This document shows, piece after piece, positions 24,668 to 33,960 of a stretch of DNA of 41,860 bases. The notes beneath the pieces were generated by a model. The model made no database searches, had not been told where the DNA came from, and worked only from the letters and a program-made list of their open reading frames with translations. The stretch comes from Erysipelotrichia bacterium (GTDB lineage: Bacteria; Bacillota_I; Bacilli_A; Erysipelotrichales; Erysipelotrichaceae). The stretch spans positions 1-41,860 of the forward strand of contig JAGXSD010000033.1 of the NCBI GenBank assembly GCA_018333955.1, given 5' to 3'. Both the position numbers and the translations under genes were made by a program. Numbering within the stretch: the first letter of the stretch is position 1; every line of letters begins with the position of its first letter.

Positions 24668-25348
24668 TTAATCGATAAATCGATATCCCACACCGACATG
24701 AGTGAGGATATAAGAAGGTCTTGTTGGGTTTGGTTCAATTTTCTTTCTAAGGTTTGCCATAAAAACTCGTAAGTTTTGAGCATCAGCTTGGGTATAATAT
24801 ACACCCCATATCGCTTTTAAAATAGCATTAGTGGTACACACTCTACCATGGTGTAGTGTCAAGTAACGAATGATTTGATACTCAAGTGGAGTTAAGTGAA
24901 CCTCATTGTTGTTCATTTTCACCAGTTCTTTTTCATAATCTATAAAAAAATCATGATAACGATAGCATTGCTTTGCCGGATCAGAAGATGTTTTCTTTCT
25001 CATACCAACACGAATTCGTGCAAGAAGTTCTCCAGGGTTAAAGGGTTTAGTGATGTAATCATCAGCCCCTTCATCCAATAGATGAACTTTTTTTGAAAAA
25101 TCATCAATTGCAGAAACAATGATAATACTACTCTCAGTTAGCTCTCGATTCTTTCTTAGAAATTCTTCACCCTTTTCATCACCAAGTGTGAGGTCGAGCA
25201 ATATGACATCGGGGGATTGAGTATAAAAAAGAGAATGTGCATTGGCAAGATTAGCGGCAACACATACATCATAACCATTATTTTTAAGTAATGTTGAGAC
25301 ATAGTGTTGTAATGACAAATCATCTTCTATGATTAGAACTTTACTCAT
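24668..25348 (-). CDS. KdpE-like response regulator (OmpR family)
   Basis: 226 residues. Receiver domain with IIEDDLSLQ, phosphoacceptor Asp in VILLDLTLGDEKG (about residue 52), IIVSAIDD and ITKPFNPGEL; winged helix (about 130-225) with LTPLEYQIIRYLTLHHGRV and THVGVGYRF, close in style to KdpE. The kinase gene overlaps its start by 4 bases. No kdpFABC operon is present in the window, and the next operon downstream encodes Trk-type uptake, so the K+ system here may have switched target. A terminator follows the stop. Confidence 0.88.
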   Translation of the reverse strand: MSKVLIIEDDLSLQHYVSTLLKNNGYDVCVAANLANAHSLFYTQSPDVILLDLTLGDEKGEEFLRKNRELTESSIIIVSAIDDFSKKVHLLDEGADDYITKPFNPGELLARIRVGMRKKTSSDPAKQCYRYHDFFIDYEKELVKMNNNEVHLTPLEYQIIRYLTLHHGRVCTTNAILKAIWGVYYTQADAQNLRVFMANLRKKIEPNPTRPSYILTHVGVGYRFID

Positions 25349-26817
25349 ACATCCTCCTTATAAATCGGTAATTTAATACTTACTACAGTTCCTTGTGTTT
25401 GATTAGGCATAAAATTTAATAACCCTTGATGAACATCAATGATCTTTGACACAATATGAAGCCCTAGTCCAACCCCTTGTCGATACTTAGCATCGATTGG
25501 TTTGGTGGATTGAAACCCTTCAACTAAATAATCTTTGACAGATTTACTAAATCCAATGCCTCGATCTCTGACTTCAATACAACACCAAGGTTCTATTATG
25601 TAGGTATTAATACTTACTTCCTTAGTCGAGAACTTTAACGCATTATGAATGAGATTATAAAGAGCTTTAATCATTAAATGAACCTCAACATTTACAAATT
25701 GACTCCCATGTTTGTATTCAATGGTTAGTCGTGATAGATCTTCTTGATTAAAATGCTTTAAAGCTTCTTCAATCACTTCTTCAATTAATACAACTTGAAA
25801 CTGGTTATTAAGATTGGATTTATTTAGTCGAATTAGAGACAGTATATTTTCAACCGAATCAAGTAACCATTTCGCATCTCGATGAATATTTCGCACGAGG
25901 ATTAAATCATTTTCACGTTCAATAAGTTCATCCATAAGAAGTGTTGATGATCCAATGATTGATGCAAGAGGAGTTCTTAAGTCATGTGAAATTGAAGACA
26001 AAAGGGAAACGCGTAATTGTTCTTGTTCATAATTAAGTTTTGCTTCTTCTTCAAGTCGTATTGATTCAATTCTTTGTTTTGCCAAAGCTAGAATTGAACC
26101 AATGGTAGACATCCATTCTATCGCATCTACACTCAGTTTAACTCCACTGACAAAGATAAATCCTCTTACTTCTTTGTTGATGAGTATAGGAAAGAAATTG
26201 ATAATCTTATCTTGATTCGTAAAAGATTGGGGTTTCAATGTCATGTATGAATCAAGAGCATTTGCTTTATTGATGGGCTCTAGAGTATCAATCAGTTCAA
26301 ATACTTGTTGAGTGTTGTCAAATACATGCACTTCAACCTCTGCATGAAGTGTTCGCTCTAATAAAGAAATGGCATCTGTTAATCCCTCTTTGAAATCAAG
26401 GGATTGATATAGTAATTCGCTTAGCTGGAATAAATATCGATTATTAAGACTGCGTATGTGTGCGATATGTCGATTTCTATTACTAATGAAAACGACATAA
26501 GATACAAAACCACTCACAATAAACATACTAATGAATGTATACAAATATTGAAAATCATCAACTCTAAAAGTGTAGTATGGAACAGTAAAGAAATAGTTAA
26601 AAGATAATACATTGGCAAAGGTTAACAACAAACCATATCGATATGGAATCTTTAATATAGTCCATATAATTGAACCAAGAACGTAAGTCAAAATAATCGT
26701 TGATTCTTGCCATCCAAATGAATTAAGTAAAAAAGCAAACAAAGTAAAAAGTGCCCAAATGCAGGTAATCTTAATGAGATATAGTGATTCTTTAACAAGC
26801 TTGTTGTTAGATTTCAT
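25345..26817 (-). CDS. KdpD-like sensor kinase lacking the N-terminal KdpD/USP domains
   Basis: 490 residues from ATG 26817. Four closely spaced transmembrane helices (about 10-110) match the DUF4118 membrane domain of KdpD. A GAF-like segment (about 125-245) and the kinase core follow: H-box SSISHDLRTPLASII, N-box LIHNALKF, DRGIGFS and GVGLGLHIVSKI. Full KdpD is near 900 residues; the cytoplasmic KdpD and universal-stress domains, which carry ATP and c-di-AMP sites, are absent. A longer frame upstream is rejected because a promoter lies in it; the -10 box ends 7 bases before the ATG, predicting a leaderless mRNA. It is likely to sense K+ or turgor for the Trk genes. Confidence 0.88.
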   Translation of the reverse strand: MKSNNKLVKESLYLIKITCIWALFTLFAFLLNSFGWQESTIILTYVLGSIIWTILKIPYRYGLLLTFANVLSFNYFFTVPYYTFRVDDFQYLYTFISMFIVSGFVSYVVFISNRNRHIAHIRSLNNRYLFQLSELLYQSLDFKEGLTDAISLLERTLHAEVEVHVFDNTQQVFELIDTLEPINKANALDSYMTLKPQSFTNQDKIINFFPILINKEVRGFIFVSGVKLSVDAIEWMSTIGSILALAKQRIESIRLEEEAKLNYEQEQLRVSLLSSISHDLRTPLASIIGSSTLLMDELIERENDLILVRNIHRDAKWLLDSVENILSLIRLNKSNLNNQFQVVLIEEVIEEALKHFNQEDLSRLTIEYKHGSQFVNVEVHLMIKALYNLIHNALKFSTKEVSINTYIIEPWCCIEVRDRGIGFSKSVKDYLVEGFQSTKPIDAKYRQGVGLGLHIVSKIIDVHQGLLNFMPNQTQGTVVSIKLPIYKEDV

Positions 26818-26823
26818 ATCAAC

Positions 26824-26865
26824 ATTATACTCTTTTTGAAACTTAAGATGAATAAAGAGTATAAT
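26824..26865. promoter_or_regulatory. Mirror-image divergent promoters within a 12-bp inverted repeat
   Basis: ATTATACTCTTT (26824-26835) and AAAGAGTATAAT (26854-26865) are perfect inverted copies, each holding a -10 TATAAT facing outward. The forward promoter has -35 TTGAAA (26836-26841) and an 18-base spacer, +1 near 26872. The reverse one has -35 TTCATC (26847-26852), a 17-base spacer and +1 at 26817, the kinase ATG. The two core promoters overlap, so they should compete, and one regulator could bind both halves. Confidence 0.65.
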
Positions 26866-26884
26866 TATCGAAGGAGGGTACATT

Positions 26885-27382
26885 ATGAAACTATATATCA
26901 AACAAAAAGTATTCAGTTTTAAAGATCGCTTCACCATTAAAAACGAGAATCAAGAAGATGTGCTATTAGTTGAAGGAAAAGTTTTTTCGTTTGGTAAACA
27001 ACTCAGTATTCAAACCATGGATATGCAACAAGTGGCCTTTGTAAAGCAGAAAGTGTTTAATTTCTTGCCGACGTTTGAACTCATGATTGGTGAAGAAATC
27101 CATATCCTCAAAAAACAGTTTTCATTCTTTAAACCTGTGTATGCACTTCCAACTTTAGGGATTACCATTCAAGGGAATTTCACCGCCCATCAATATTCAA
27201 TCAGTCAAGATAATCATATCATTGCGAACATTTCTAAGGCATTCTTTAGTTTTGCGGATAGTTATGAAGTGGATATCTTTGATGATACTGATATGAGAGT
27301 GGTCATTGCGATTGTGATTGCGATTGATGCCGTGCTCGATATGGAACGCTCAAATGCCAATACAGTCCATAATAATCGCTAG
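26885..27382 (+). CDS. LURP-one-related (tubby-like fold) protein
   Basis: 165 residues, ATG preceded by AAGGAGGG. The chain is a run of short beta-strands with the repeating pattern KQKVFSFKDRFTI, EGKVFSFGKQLSI, KQKVFNFLPTFEL, KKQFSFFKPVYAL, characteristic of LURP-one-related proteins (YxjI type in bacilli), and ends in VVIAIVIAIDAVLDM, a hydrophobic helix also typical of the fold. The biochemical role of bacterial members is not established; scramblase-like or membrane-associated roles are proposed for the fold. It shares the mirror-image promoter region with the KdpD-like gene, hinting at a link to membrane or osmotic state. Confidence 0.85.
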   Translation: MKLYIKQKVFSFKDRFTIKNENQEDVLLVEGKVFSFGKQLSIQTMDMQQVAFVKQKVFNFLPTFELMIGEEIHILKKQFSFFKPVYALPTLGITIQGNFTAHQYSISQDNHIIANISKAFFSFADSYEVDIFDDTDMRVVIAIVIAIDAVLDMERSNANTVHNNR

Positions 27383-27418
27383 AAAGTAACAAATTTCGTC
27401 GGATAAGTTGAACATTCA

Positions 27419-27447
27419 TTGCAATAATGCCCTACACTGTGTATAAT
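27419..27447 (+). promoter_or_regulatory. Strong promoter of the cold-shock gene
   Basis: -35 TTGCAA (27419-27424), 17-base spacer, -10 TATAAT (27442-27447). Predicted +1 near 27454 leaves a leader of about 58 bases, which may carry cold-responsive structure as in other csp mRNAs, though shorter than the classic one. Confidence 0.8.
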
Positions 27448-27511
27448 AAGCATGTATCAGAAATTACTTAGAATAATTTTAGATTCAGAAAGGGTATAGG
27501 TTTCATTGTTA

Positions 27512-27709
27512 ATGCAAGGCAAAGTCAAAAAGTTCAACAAAGAAAAAGGCTTCGGGTTTATTAAACTTGAAGACGATCGTGACGTGTTCTTCCACTACAG
27601 CCAATTAAACATGGACGGATTCAAGACCATCGAAGAAGGTGCTCTAGTTGAATTCGAACTCGTTAATGGCGATCGTGGATTACAAGCTCAAAATATCGTT
27701 AAGCTTTAA
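27512..27709 (+). CDS. Cold-shock protein, CspA family
   Basis: 65 residues, the normal length. RNA-binding motifs RNP1 (KGFGFIKL) and RNP2 (VFFHYSQL) are intact; the protein is an OB-fold RNA chaperone that melts structure in mRNA. ATG 27512 is chosen; a TTG two codons upstream is in frame but unneeded. AAAGGG lies about 15 bases before. It has its own promoter and terminator, so it is monocistronic between the LURP-one protein and secA. Confidence 0.95.
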   Translation: MQGKVKKFNKEKGFGFIKLEDDRDVFFHYSQLNMDGFKTIEEGALVEFELVNGDRGLQAQNIVKL

Positions 27710-27713
27710 TCAT

Positions 27714-27744
27714 TAAAAAGTTGGGAAAACCCAACTTTTTATTT
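27714..27744. terminator. Terminator of the cold-shock gene
   Basis: AAAAAGTTGGG, loop AAAA, CCCAACTTTTT ATTTTAT: perfect 11-bp stem with long T-tract. The secA ribosome site follows within 20 bases. Confidence 0.92.
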
Positions 27745-27767
27745 TATAATAAGACAGGAGGTTGTTT

Positions 27768-30110
27768 ATGAACAAAATAATCAGTTCGCTTTTTAATTTC
27801 GATAAAAAGCGTCTAAACCAAATCGAAAAGAAGGCTAAAGAGGTGGATGCTTTATCACAAAAATATCGTGATATGAGTGATGAACAACTCAAAGCCATGA
27901 CCCCACTCCTTAAAGAAAGACTTAAGACATCATCACTTGATGATATTTTAGTGGACGCATTCGCGACAGCGCGTGAAGCTGCTTACCGAGTTATTGGTGA
28001 GTATCCTTACCTTGTGCAAATCATGGGGGGTATTGTGCTTCATGATGGGGATATTGCGGAAATGAAAACGGGGGAAGGGAAAACCTTAACCTCAGTTTTA
28101 CCGGTATATCTTAATGCTTTAAGTGGACAAGGTGTTCATGTGATTACCGTCAACGAATACTTAGCCCAACGTGATGCAAAGTGGATGGGACAAATCCATG
28201 AATTCTTAGGACTCAGTGTTGGGGTTAATATTCGTACCATGACCCCTGCTCAAAAGCGTCAAGCGTTTTTAAATGACATTACCTACACTACCAATGCGGA
28301 AATCGGCTTTGATTATCTTCGTGATAACATGGTCACTGATGTGAAAGAGCGTGTCCTTCGTGCTTTAAACTTTGCCTTAGTGGATGAAGTTGACTCCATC
28401 CTCATTGATGAATCTAGAACTCCACTTATTATCTCGGGAGGTCAAAGACAAACGGCAAACATTTATATCTCAGTGGATAAATTTGTGAAACGTTTGGTTG
28501 AAGGCGAAGACTTTGAGAAAGATGTGAAGTCACGTGTTGTGACGCTCACTGAAGCTGGGGTTGCGAAATCCGAAAAGCATTTCCAAGTTGCGAACTTGTA
28601 TGATTTAAAAAACACCAATCTAGTTCACCATCTCCAACAAGCCCTCAAAGCAAATTATATCTTTGCGAAGGATGTGGAGTATGTGGTTCAAGAGCGACAA
28701 ATTATTATTGTCGATCAGTTTACGGGTCGTTTAATGCCTGGTCGTGCCTATTCTGATGGGTTACATCAAGCCATTGAAGCTAAGGAAAATGTTCCTATCA
28801 AACAAGAAACGTCCACCATGGCTACCATTACTTACCAAAACTTTTTCCGTCTATACAAGAAACTCTCTGGGATGACTGGGACTGCGAAAACCGAAGAAGA
28901 AGAGTTCCTTTCTATCTACAATATGCGTGTTATGGAAATCCCAACCAATCGTCCGATTGCTCGTGAAGATTTCCCAGATGCCGTGTATGGAACTAAGAAA
29001 GCTAAATTTGAAGCCCTCATTGCGGAAGTGAAAGAACTTCATGAAAAAGGACAACCCGTCTTAGTAGGTACTGTGGCGGTTGAAACCTCTGAATTTCTAT
29101 CAAAAATTTTCTCACAACGTAAAATCCCTCATGAAGTCCTCAATGCGAAAAACCATGCTCGTGAAGCTGATATTATTGCGAAAGCAGGATTTAAAGGCTC
29201 AGTGACGATTGCCACCAACATGGCCGGTCGTGGGACTGACATTAAGTTAGGCCCTGGGGTTAAAGAGCTTGGTGGACTAGCGGTTTTAGGATCAGAGCGT
29301 CATGAATCCCGTCGTATTGATAATCAGCTTCGTGGACGTTCTGGACGTCAAGGAGATCCAGGATATTCTCGTTTCTTTGTCTCAGTTCAAGATGATCTCA
29401 TGGTTCGATTTGGATCAGAACGTATGGAAGGACTCTTTAAAACACTCGGGGATGTCGCGATTGAATCAAAAATGATTACTCGCTCCATTACTTCTGCCCA
29501 AAAACGAGTTGAAGGTGTGAACTTTGATGTGCGTAAAACATTACTTGAATATGATGATGTCCTTCGTCAACAACGTGAGATTATTTATGATCAACGTAAC
29601 TTCATTTTGGAAAATGATGATGTACACTCAATTATTAAAGATATGTTTGATCGTGTTATCTTAAACCTTATTCGCTCCTATACCACACCAAATGGGAAAG
29701 ATGTGAAGATTGATTGGGATGGACTTATTCCAGCCATCCAAAAACTTGGATTTAATGATATCTCTTTAAATCCTACCACCATGTTAGATATGCCATTATC
29801 AGAGATTGAAGCTAAGCTCACTGATATGATTTGGCAATCGTATGAAACTAAGATTGCGCCATTTAAAGAAGTCGTGCTCCCTGTTGAGAAAACCCTAGTC
29901 TTAAGAATCATTGACCGTGCTTGGGTGGAACATATTGATACCATGTCAAAACTAAGAGAAGGCATTCACTTACGCTCCTATGCGCAAAATAATCCACTTC
30001 AAGCGTATGTTGAAGAAGGATTTGCCCTCTTTGAAGACATGCTTGCACGGGTGTCTAATGAAACAGTCTTATACTGTTTAAACTTAAATATTGAGAAAAA
30101 AGAGAAGTAA
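27768..30110 (+). CDS. secA: SecA preprotein translocase ATPase
   Basis: 780 residues, ATG preceded by AGGAGG (an in-frame TTG at 27762 lies inside that site's spacing). SecA drives secretory proteins through SecYEG using ATP. Motifs: N-terminal QIMGGIVLHDGDIAEMKTGE, Walker A in GEGKTLTSVLP, DEVDSILIDESRTPLI, the preprotein cross-linking domain, then NMAGRGTDIKLG and ERHESRRIDNQLRGRSGRQG. The chain ends soon after the helical scaffold (YCLNLNIEKKEK), so the flexible linker and Cys-rich zinc/SecB-binding tail found in longer SecAs are absent, as in some Gram-positive relatives. prfB starts 5 bases after the stop, the usual secA-prfB pairing. Confidence 0.97.
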   Translation: MNKIISSLFNFDKKRLNQIEKKAKEVDALSQKYRDMSDEQLKAMTPLLKERLKTSSLDDILVDAFATAREAAYRVIGEYPYLVQIMGGIVLHDGDIAEMKTGEGKTLTSVLPVYLNALSGQGVHVITVNEYLAQRDAKWMGQIHEFLGLSVGVNIRTMTPAQKRQAFLNDITYTTNAEIGFDYLRDNMVTDVKERVLRALNFALVDEVDSILIDESRTPLIISGGQRQTANIYISVDKFVKRLVEGEDFEKDVKSRVVTLTEAGVAKSEKHFQVANLYDLKNTNLVHHLQQALKANYIFAKDVEYVVQERQIIIVDQFTGRLMPGRAYSDGLHQAIEAKENVPIKQETSTMATITYQNFFRLYKKLSGMTGTAKTEEEEFLSIYNMRVMEIPTNRPIAREDFPDAVYGTKKAKFEALIAEVKELHEKGQPVLVGTVAVETSEFLSKIFSQRKIPHEVLNAKNHAREADIIAKAGFKGSVTIATNMAGRGTDIKLGPGVKELGGLAVLGSERHESRRIDNQLRGRSGRQGDPGYSRFFVSVQDDLMVRFGSERMEGLFKTLGDVAIESKMITRSITSAQKRVEGVNFDVRKTLLEYDDVLRQQREIIYDQRNFILENDDVHSIIKDMFDRVILNLIRSYTTPNGKDVKIDWDGLIPAIQKLGFNDISLNPTTMLDMPLSEIEAKLTDMIWQSYETKIAPFKEVVLPVEKTLVLRIIDRAWVEHIDTMSKLREGIHLRSYAQNNPLQAYVEEGFALFEDMLARVSNETVLYCLNLNIEKKEK

Positions 30111-30115
30111 TCCCT

Positions 30116-31217
30116 ATGGAATTGTATGAATTAAAAAATGGTTGTCAAGATATCGTCTTCAAGCTACAAGCGCTTGAAGACTCTCTTTGACGTATCAGGA
30201 AAACAAAAACGCATTTCAGAACTTGAAGCCCTCATGCAAGAAGATGGGTTTTGGGGAGATAAGAAAGAAAGCGCAAAAGTGATTGGGGAACTTAATACCC
30301 TTAAGAATACCCTTGATACTTTATTTTCATTAAAGAAACAGTTTAAAGGTCTTGATGGCGCAGTCGATTTACTTAAGGAATCATTTGATCAAGAGATGAA
30401 AGACATGGTTGAAATCGAATATGATGAAGCCATGGAAGCCTTTGAAACCTTTGAAGTCAAAGTCTTACTCTCCCATGATTATGATCAACATAATGCGATT
30501 GTCGAGCTTCATCCAGGAGCTGGGGGCACGGAGAGTCAGGATTGGGCATCCATGTTATATCGTATGTATACCCGTTGGGCTGAGCGCAAAGGATTTAAAG
30601 TGAGTGTTCTTCATTATCTCGATGGTGAAGAAGCTGGACTAAAATCAGTTTCATTTAAAGTTGAAGGTCCTATGGCCTTTGGCTTATTGAAGAGTGAAAA
30701 AGGGGTTCATCGCTTAGTGCGGATTTCTCCATTTGATGCCGGAGGACGAAGACATACTTCATTCGCCTCTGTGGATGTCATGCCTGAATTTAATGATAAT
30801 ATTGAAATAGTCATTGGACCTCAAGATATTGAAGTTGAAACCATGAGAGCATCAGGGGCAGGGGGACAACATATTAATAAAACGGATTCGGCTGTGCGCA
30901 TGACTCATAAACCAAGTGGCATTGTGGTGACATGTCAAAGTGGACGATCACAAATTCAAAATCGTGAGGAAGCACTCAACATGATCAAATCTAAGTTATA
31001 TCAACTTGAGATTGAACGACAAGAAGCTAAACTTGCGGATATTAAGGGCGAACAACGTGCCAATGAATGGGGTTCTCAGATTCGATCCTACGTCTTTGCA
31101 CCGTATACGTTAGTCAAAGATGTCAGAACTGGCGTAGAAGAAGGTAACGTAGGAAAAGTCATGGATGGTGATATCGATCAGTTTATTTATGCGGTCTTAA
31201 AATCCAATGTGAAGTAA
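30116..31217 (+). CDS. prfB: Peptide chain release factor 2, made by programmed +1 frameshift
   Basis: The zero frame from ATG 30116 reads MELYELKNGCQDIVFKLQAL then EDSL and meets UGA at 30188-30190 (codon 25). The slippery CTT TGA C at 30185-30191 lets ribosomes move +1 and continue LDVSGKQKRISEL to 31217, giving about 366 residues, the normal RF2 length. The GGQ catalytic loop (ASGAGGQHINKTDSAVRM) and GAGGTESQDW are present. RF2 recognises UGA and UAA, so frameshifting is autoregulated by its own level. The frame open from 30138 alone would lack the native start. Lies 5 bases after secA. Confidence 0.95.
30185..30191 (+). promoter_or_regulatory. prfB programmed frameshift site CTTTGAC
   Basis: CTT TGA C is identical to the conserved RF2 slippery site. 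The usual internal AGGGGG stimulator three bases upstream is not seen; the region reads GAAGACTCT, with at best a weak GAAGA match. Confidence 0.92.
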
Positions 31218-31257
31218 TTGTGAGTGACATCACAAAAAATTAAAATAAATCAAAAAA

Positions 31258-31293
31258 AACAGCCTAAACACTTGATTTGTTTGGGTTGTTTTC
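31258..31293 (+). terminator. Terminator after prfB
   Basis: AACAGCCTAAAC and GTTTGGGTTGTT pair with G-T wobbles around a 9-base loop, followed by TTTC. It separates secA-prfB from the iron transport operon. Confidence 0.75.
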
Positions 31294-31355
31294 ATGAATT
31301 TGCTACGATAATCATGCAGACAAAGAAAATACTGGCCTCTGCTGGAAGGAAGTTT

Positions 31356-32378
31356 ATGAAGAAAATTCTTATTATACTGTTTAGCTTAGTTTTCGTTTTA
31401 GCGGGATGTGCTCCCACAAATCAAAATCCGAATGAACAATCTAAAATATTGAATGTTTATTCTGCTCGTCATTATGATTTAGACAAAACAATCATTGCGA
31501 ACTTTGAAGCTGAGACAGGCATTAAAGTGAACGTGATTTCAGCCAATGGTAATGAGTTACTAGAGCGTATGATTCGTGAATCAGCTCAACCTCAAGCTGA
31601 CTTATTCTTAACTGTTGGAGCAGAAACTTTATATACTGCACTCAATGAAGACTTATTTGATGTGGTGGATGTATCGAAAGACAAAGATGTTTTAGATTCA
31701 CAATACTATGGAGAGCGTTGGGTGGCGTATACTAAACGTGCTCGTGTTATCGTCTATAACAAAGAGAAGTATCCAGATGGGGTTGGAATTACATCCTATG
31801 ATGATTTAGTGGATGAAAAATGGGCCAATCAAATTCTAGTACGCTCATCCACAAACTCTTATAACATTGCATTACTTGCGTCATTTATCTTAAGTAACGG
31901 TTCAGTTCAAGCACGTGCTTGGGCGGAAGGAGTGGTGAAGAACTTTGCTCGTACACCTACTGGAAATGATCGTGCTCAAGCTGCCGCAGTCATTGCAGGG
32001 TTAGGTGATCTTGGCATTATGAATACTTACTACTTAGGGATTATGATTAATAGCGCAGATCAAGCAGAGCGTGAAGTGGCCGAGAAAATTGGTGTTGTGA
32101 TTCCTGAGAATGTGCATGTGAATATTTCTTATGCGGCCATCTTAAAAAATGCAACTAACAAAGCTAATGCCCAAAAGTTTATTGATTATTTATTAAGTGT
32201 TGAAAATCAAGAGCTGTTTATGAATGGTAATGGTGAATTTCCAGTAAGAAGTGATGTTGAGCTTACTGACTTACTAGCGTCATGGGGACCAATATCTCCA
32301 GCACCGATTGATTATGAGAAATTAGGACGTGAATATGCTGCAGCACTCATGATGTTTGATGCAGTTAAGTGGGAGTAA
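31356..32378 (+). CDS. Iron(III) ABC transporter substrate-binding lipoprotein
   Basis: 340 residues from ATG 31356, chosen because AAGGAAG precedes it and it starts a lipoprotein signal (MKKILIILFSLVFVLAGC, lipobox LAGC, Cys about 18). The mature part is an FbpA/FutA-type periplasmic-binding fold: LNVYSARHYDLDKTI, EAETGIKVNV, RWVAYTKRARVIVYNKEKY and NTYYLGIM, the last carrying a Tyr pair that often coordinates Fe3+. It is lipid-anchored outside the membrane and delivers iron to the permease and ATPase encoded next. Regulation by iron is likely but I see no certain Fur box. Confidence 0.92.
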   Translation: MKKILIILFSLVFVLAGCAPTNQNPNEQSKILNVYSARHYDLDKTIIANFEAETGIKVNVISANGNELLERMIRESAQPQADLFLTVGAETLYTALNEDLFDVVDVSKDKDVLDSQYYGERWVAYTKRARVIVYNKEKYPDGVGITSYDDLVDEKWANQILVRSSTNSYNIALLASFILSNGSVQARAWAEGVVKNFARTPTGNDRAQAAAVIAGLGDLGIMNTYYLGIMINSADQAEREVAEKIGVVIPENVHVNISYAAILKNATNKANAQKFIDYLLSVENQELFMNGNGEFPVRSDVELTDLLASWGPISPAPIDYEKLGREYAAALMMFDAVKWE

Positions 32379-32381
32379 TAT

Positions 32382-33959
32382 TTGAAGAAAGTCGCGTTAT
32401 TGAGTTTTATCTTCAGCACAATTTGGATAGTTTCTATCCTTTTTGTGCTTTCAGAAAGCTTTGCGCGCTTTTTTATGAAGGCATCCGATACGTGGCAACA
32501 TGTCGTGAGTGTCACCCTTCCTAGCATCACTCAAAGTACTTTAATTCTAGTTTTTGGAACCATGATCCTTACAGGTTTACTTGGTGTGGTGAGTGCATAC
32601 TTTGTGGTGACCTTTGAGTTTAAATTTCGTCGCTTAATTCGTTTTTTACTATACTTTCCTCTTGCTATACCTCCCTATATTTTTGCATATGTATTAACTC
32701 ATTTCATGGGTTATACGGGATGGATGCAAACAACCCTAAGATCATTTGGAATTTTTGCTCCACAGTGGTTTGAATGGAATCGCATGGTAATCGCGATATT
32801 GGTATTTTCATTAACACTGTATCCTTATGTGTACATTTCCACAAAATCGTTTCTAGAACGATTTATGGGGAACTACGTAGAAACCGCAAGAACCTTAGGA
32901 TCTCGCTCAACTGGCATCTTCTTTAAAATAGCCTTACCTCTTGCAATGAATGCATTTATTGGCGGTATGGTTTTAGTGGCACTCGAGGTTTTAGGTGATT
33001 ATGGAACTGTCGTATTTCTTAATGTGCCGACCTTCTCTATCGCAATCTTTAGAAGTTGGTTTGCGCTAAGAGACTTTGATAGTGCATTACGCTTAGCGGG
33101 TCTATTATTGATAATTGTATTTGTGATTCTGATCATTGAGCATATATTAAGAAAGAATACCAAACAAGTCATGCCTGCGAATATTCGTCCTTTAAAGCGA
33201 AAGCAGATGAAGGGCATTAAACATATTGCGATTTTGATTTACTTTTTCACCATTATTTTCTTGGCCTTAGGACTCCCTTTAATGCATCTTATCAGTTGGG
33301 CATTCATAACCTTTAATCGCATATACTGGCTAGATTTTGGGTCTCAACTCTATAACACGATGTTTTTGGGACTTGTGGTGACTGGATCAATTGTGGTGAT
33401 TGGATTTATTGTTGGGAACTATACCCGACTGAAGAACACACCTTGGAGTGTGGTGGTCTCTAAGATTACCCTTTTAGGTTATTCTATTCCTGGAAGTGTG
33501 ATGGCCATTCTTGTCTTGTTTGCGTTTATTACCTTATCGCGTCAATTTGGACTCATATTGACCACTGGATTAGGCATGTTGATTTATGGGTTAATTATTC
33601 GTTATTTAGGTTTAGGATATCAAAACATTGAGTGGGGATTTAAAAAGATTGGGCTTAAAAACAATGAGATATCACAAACCTTGGGGAAAACCTATTTACA
33701 AGGCTTGTTTCAAATTGAAGTGCCATTACTCAAACCCTCCTTACTTGCCGCCTTTGCTTTAGTCTTTATTGATGTCATCAAAGAACTTCCTATGACTTTA
33801 AATCTAAGACCCTTTAACTACCATACTTTAGCCACCCAAGTGTATCAATATGCTGGTGATGAGCGCTTATTTGAAGCTGCAATCCCATCACTAGCCATTA
33901 TCATCATTTCTATGATATTCTTATATCCCGTGATTGCATCCGTCAACAAGGAGGATTAA
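32382..33959 (+). CDS. Iron(III) ABC transporter permease, two fused permease domains
   Basis: 525 residues starting at TTG 32382 with GGGAG upstream, 3 bases after the binding protein. About twelve helices in two halves, each with the EAA loop contacting the ATPase: ETARTLGSRSTGIFFKIALPLA (split around 165-185) and EISQTLGKTYLQGLFQIEVPLL (around 430-450). This FbpB-type fused permease pairs with the substrate-binding and ATPase genes either side. The TTG start may lower its translation relative to the binding protein, which is usually needed in excess. Confidence 0.92.
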   Translation: MKKVALLSFIFSTIWIVSILFVLSESFARFFMKASDTWQHVVSVTLPSITQSTLILVFGTMILTGLLGVVSAYFVVTFEFKFRRLIRFLLYFPLAIPPYIFAYVLTHFMGYTGWMQTTLRSFGIFAPQWFEWNRMVIAILVFSLTLYPYVYISTKSFLERFMGNYVETARTLGSRSTGIFFKIALPLAMNAFIGGMVLVALEVLGDYGTVVFLNVPTFSIAIFRSWFALRDFDSALRLAGLLLIIVFVILIIEHILRKNTKQVMPANIRPLKRKQMKGIKHIAILIYFFTIIFLALGLPLMHLISWAFITFNRIYWLDFGSQLYNTMFLGLVVTGSIVVIGFIVGNYTRLKNTPWSVVVSKITLLGYSIPGSVMAILVLFAFITLSRQFGLILTTGLGMLIYGLIIRYLGLGYQNIEWGFKKIGLKNNEISQTLGKTYLQGLFQIEVPLLKPSLLAAFALVFIDVIKELPMTLNLRPFNYHTLATQVYQYAGDERLFEAAIPSLAIIIISMIFLYPVIASVNKED

Positions 33960-33960
33960 C

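Noticed and set aside
30138-31217. prfB as a plain frame starting at ATG 30138
   Set aside because: The native N-terminus is encoded in the other frame from 30116, and CTTTGAC marks the known programmed frameshift. The 30138 start has no ribosome site.
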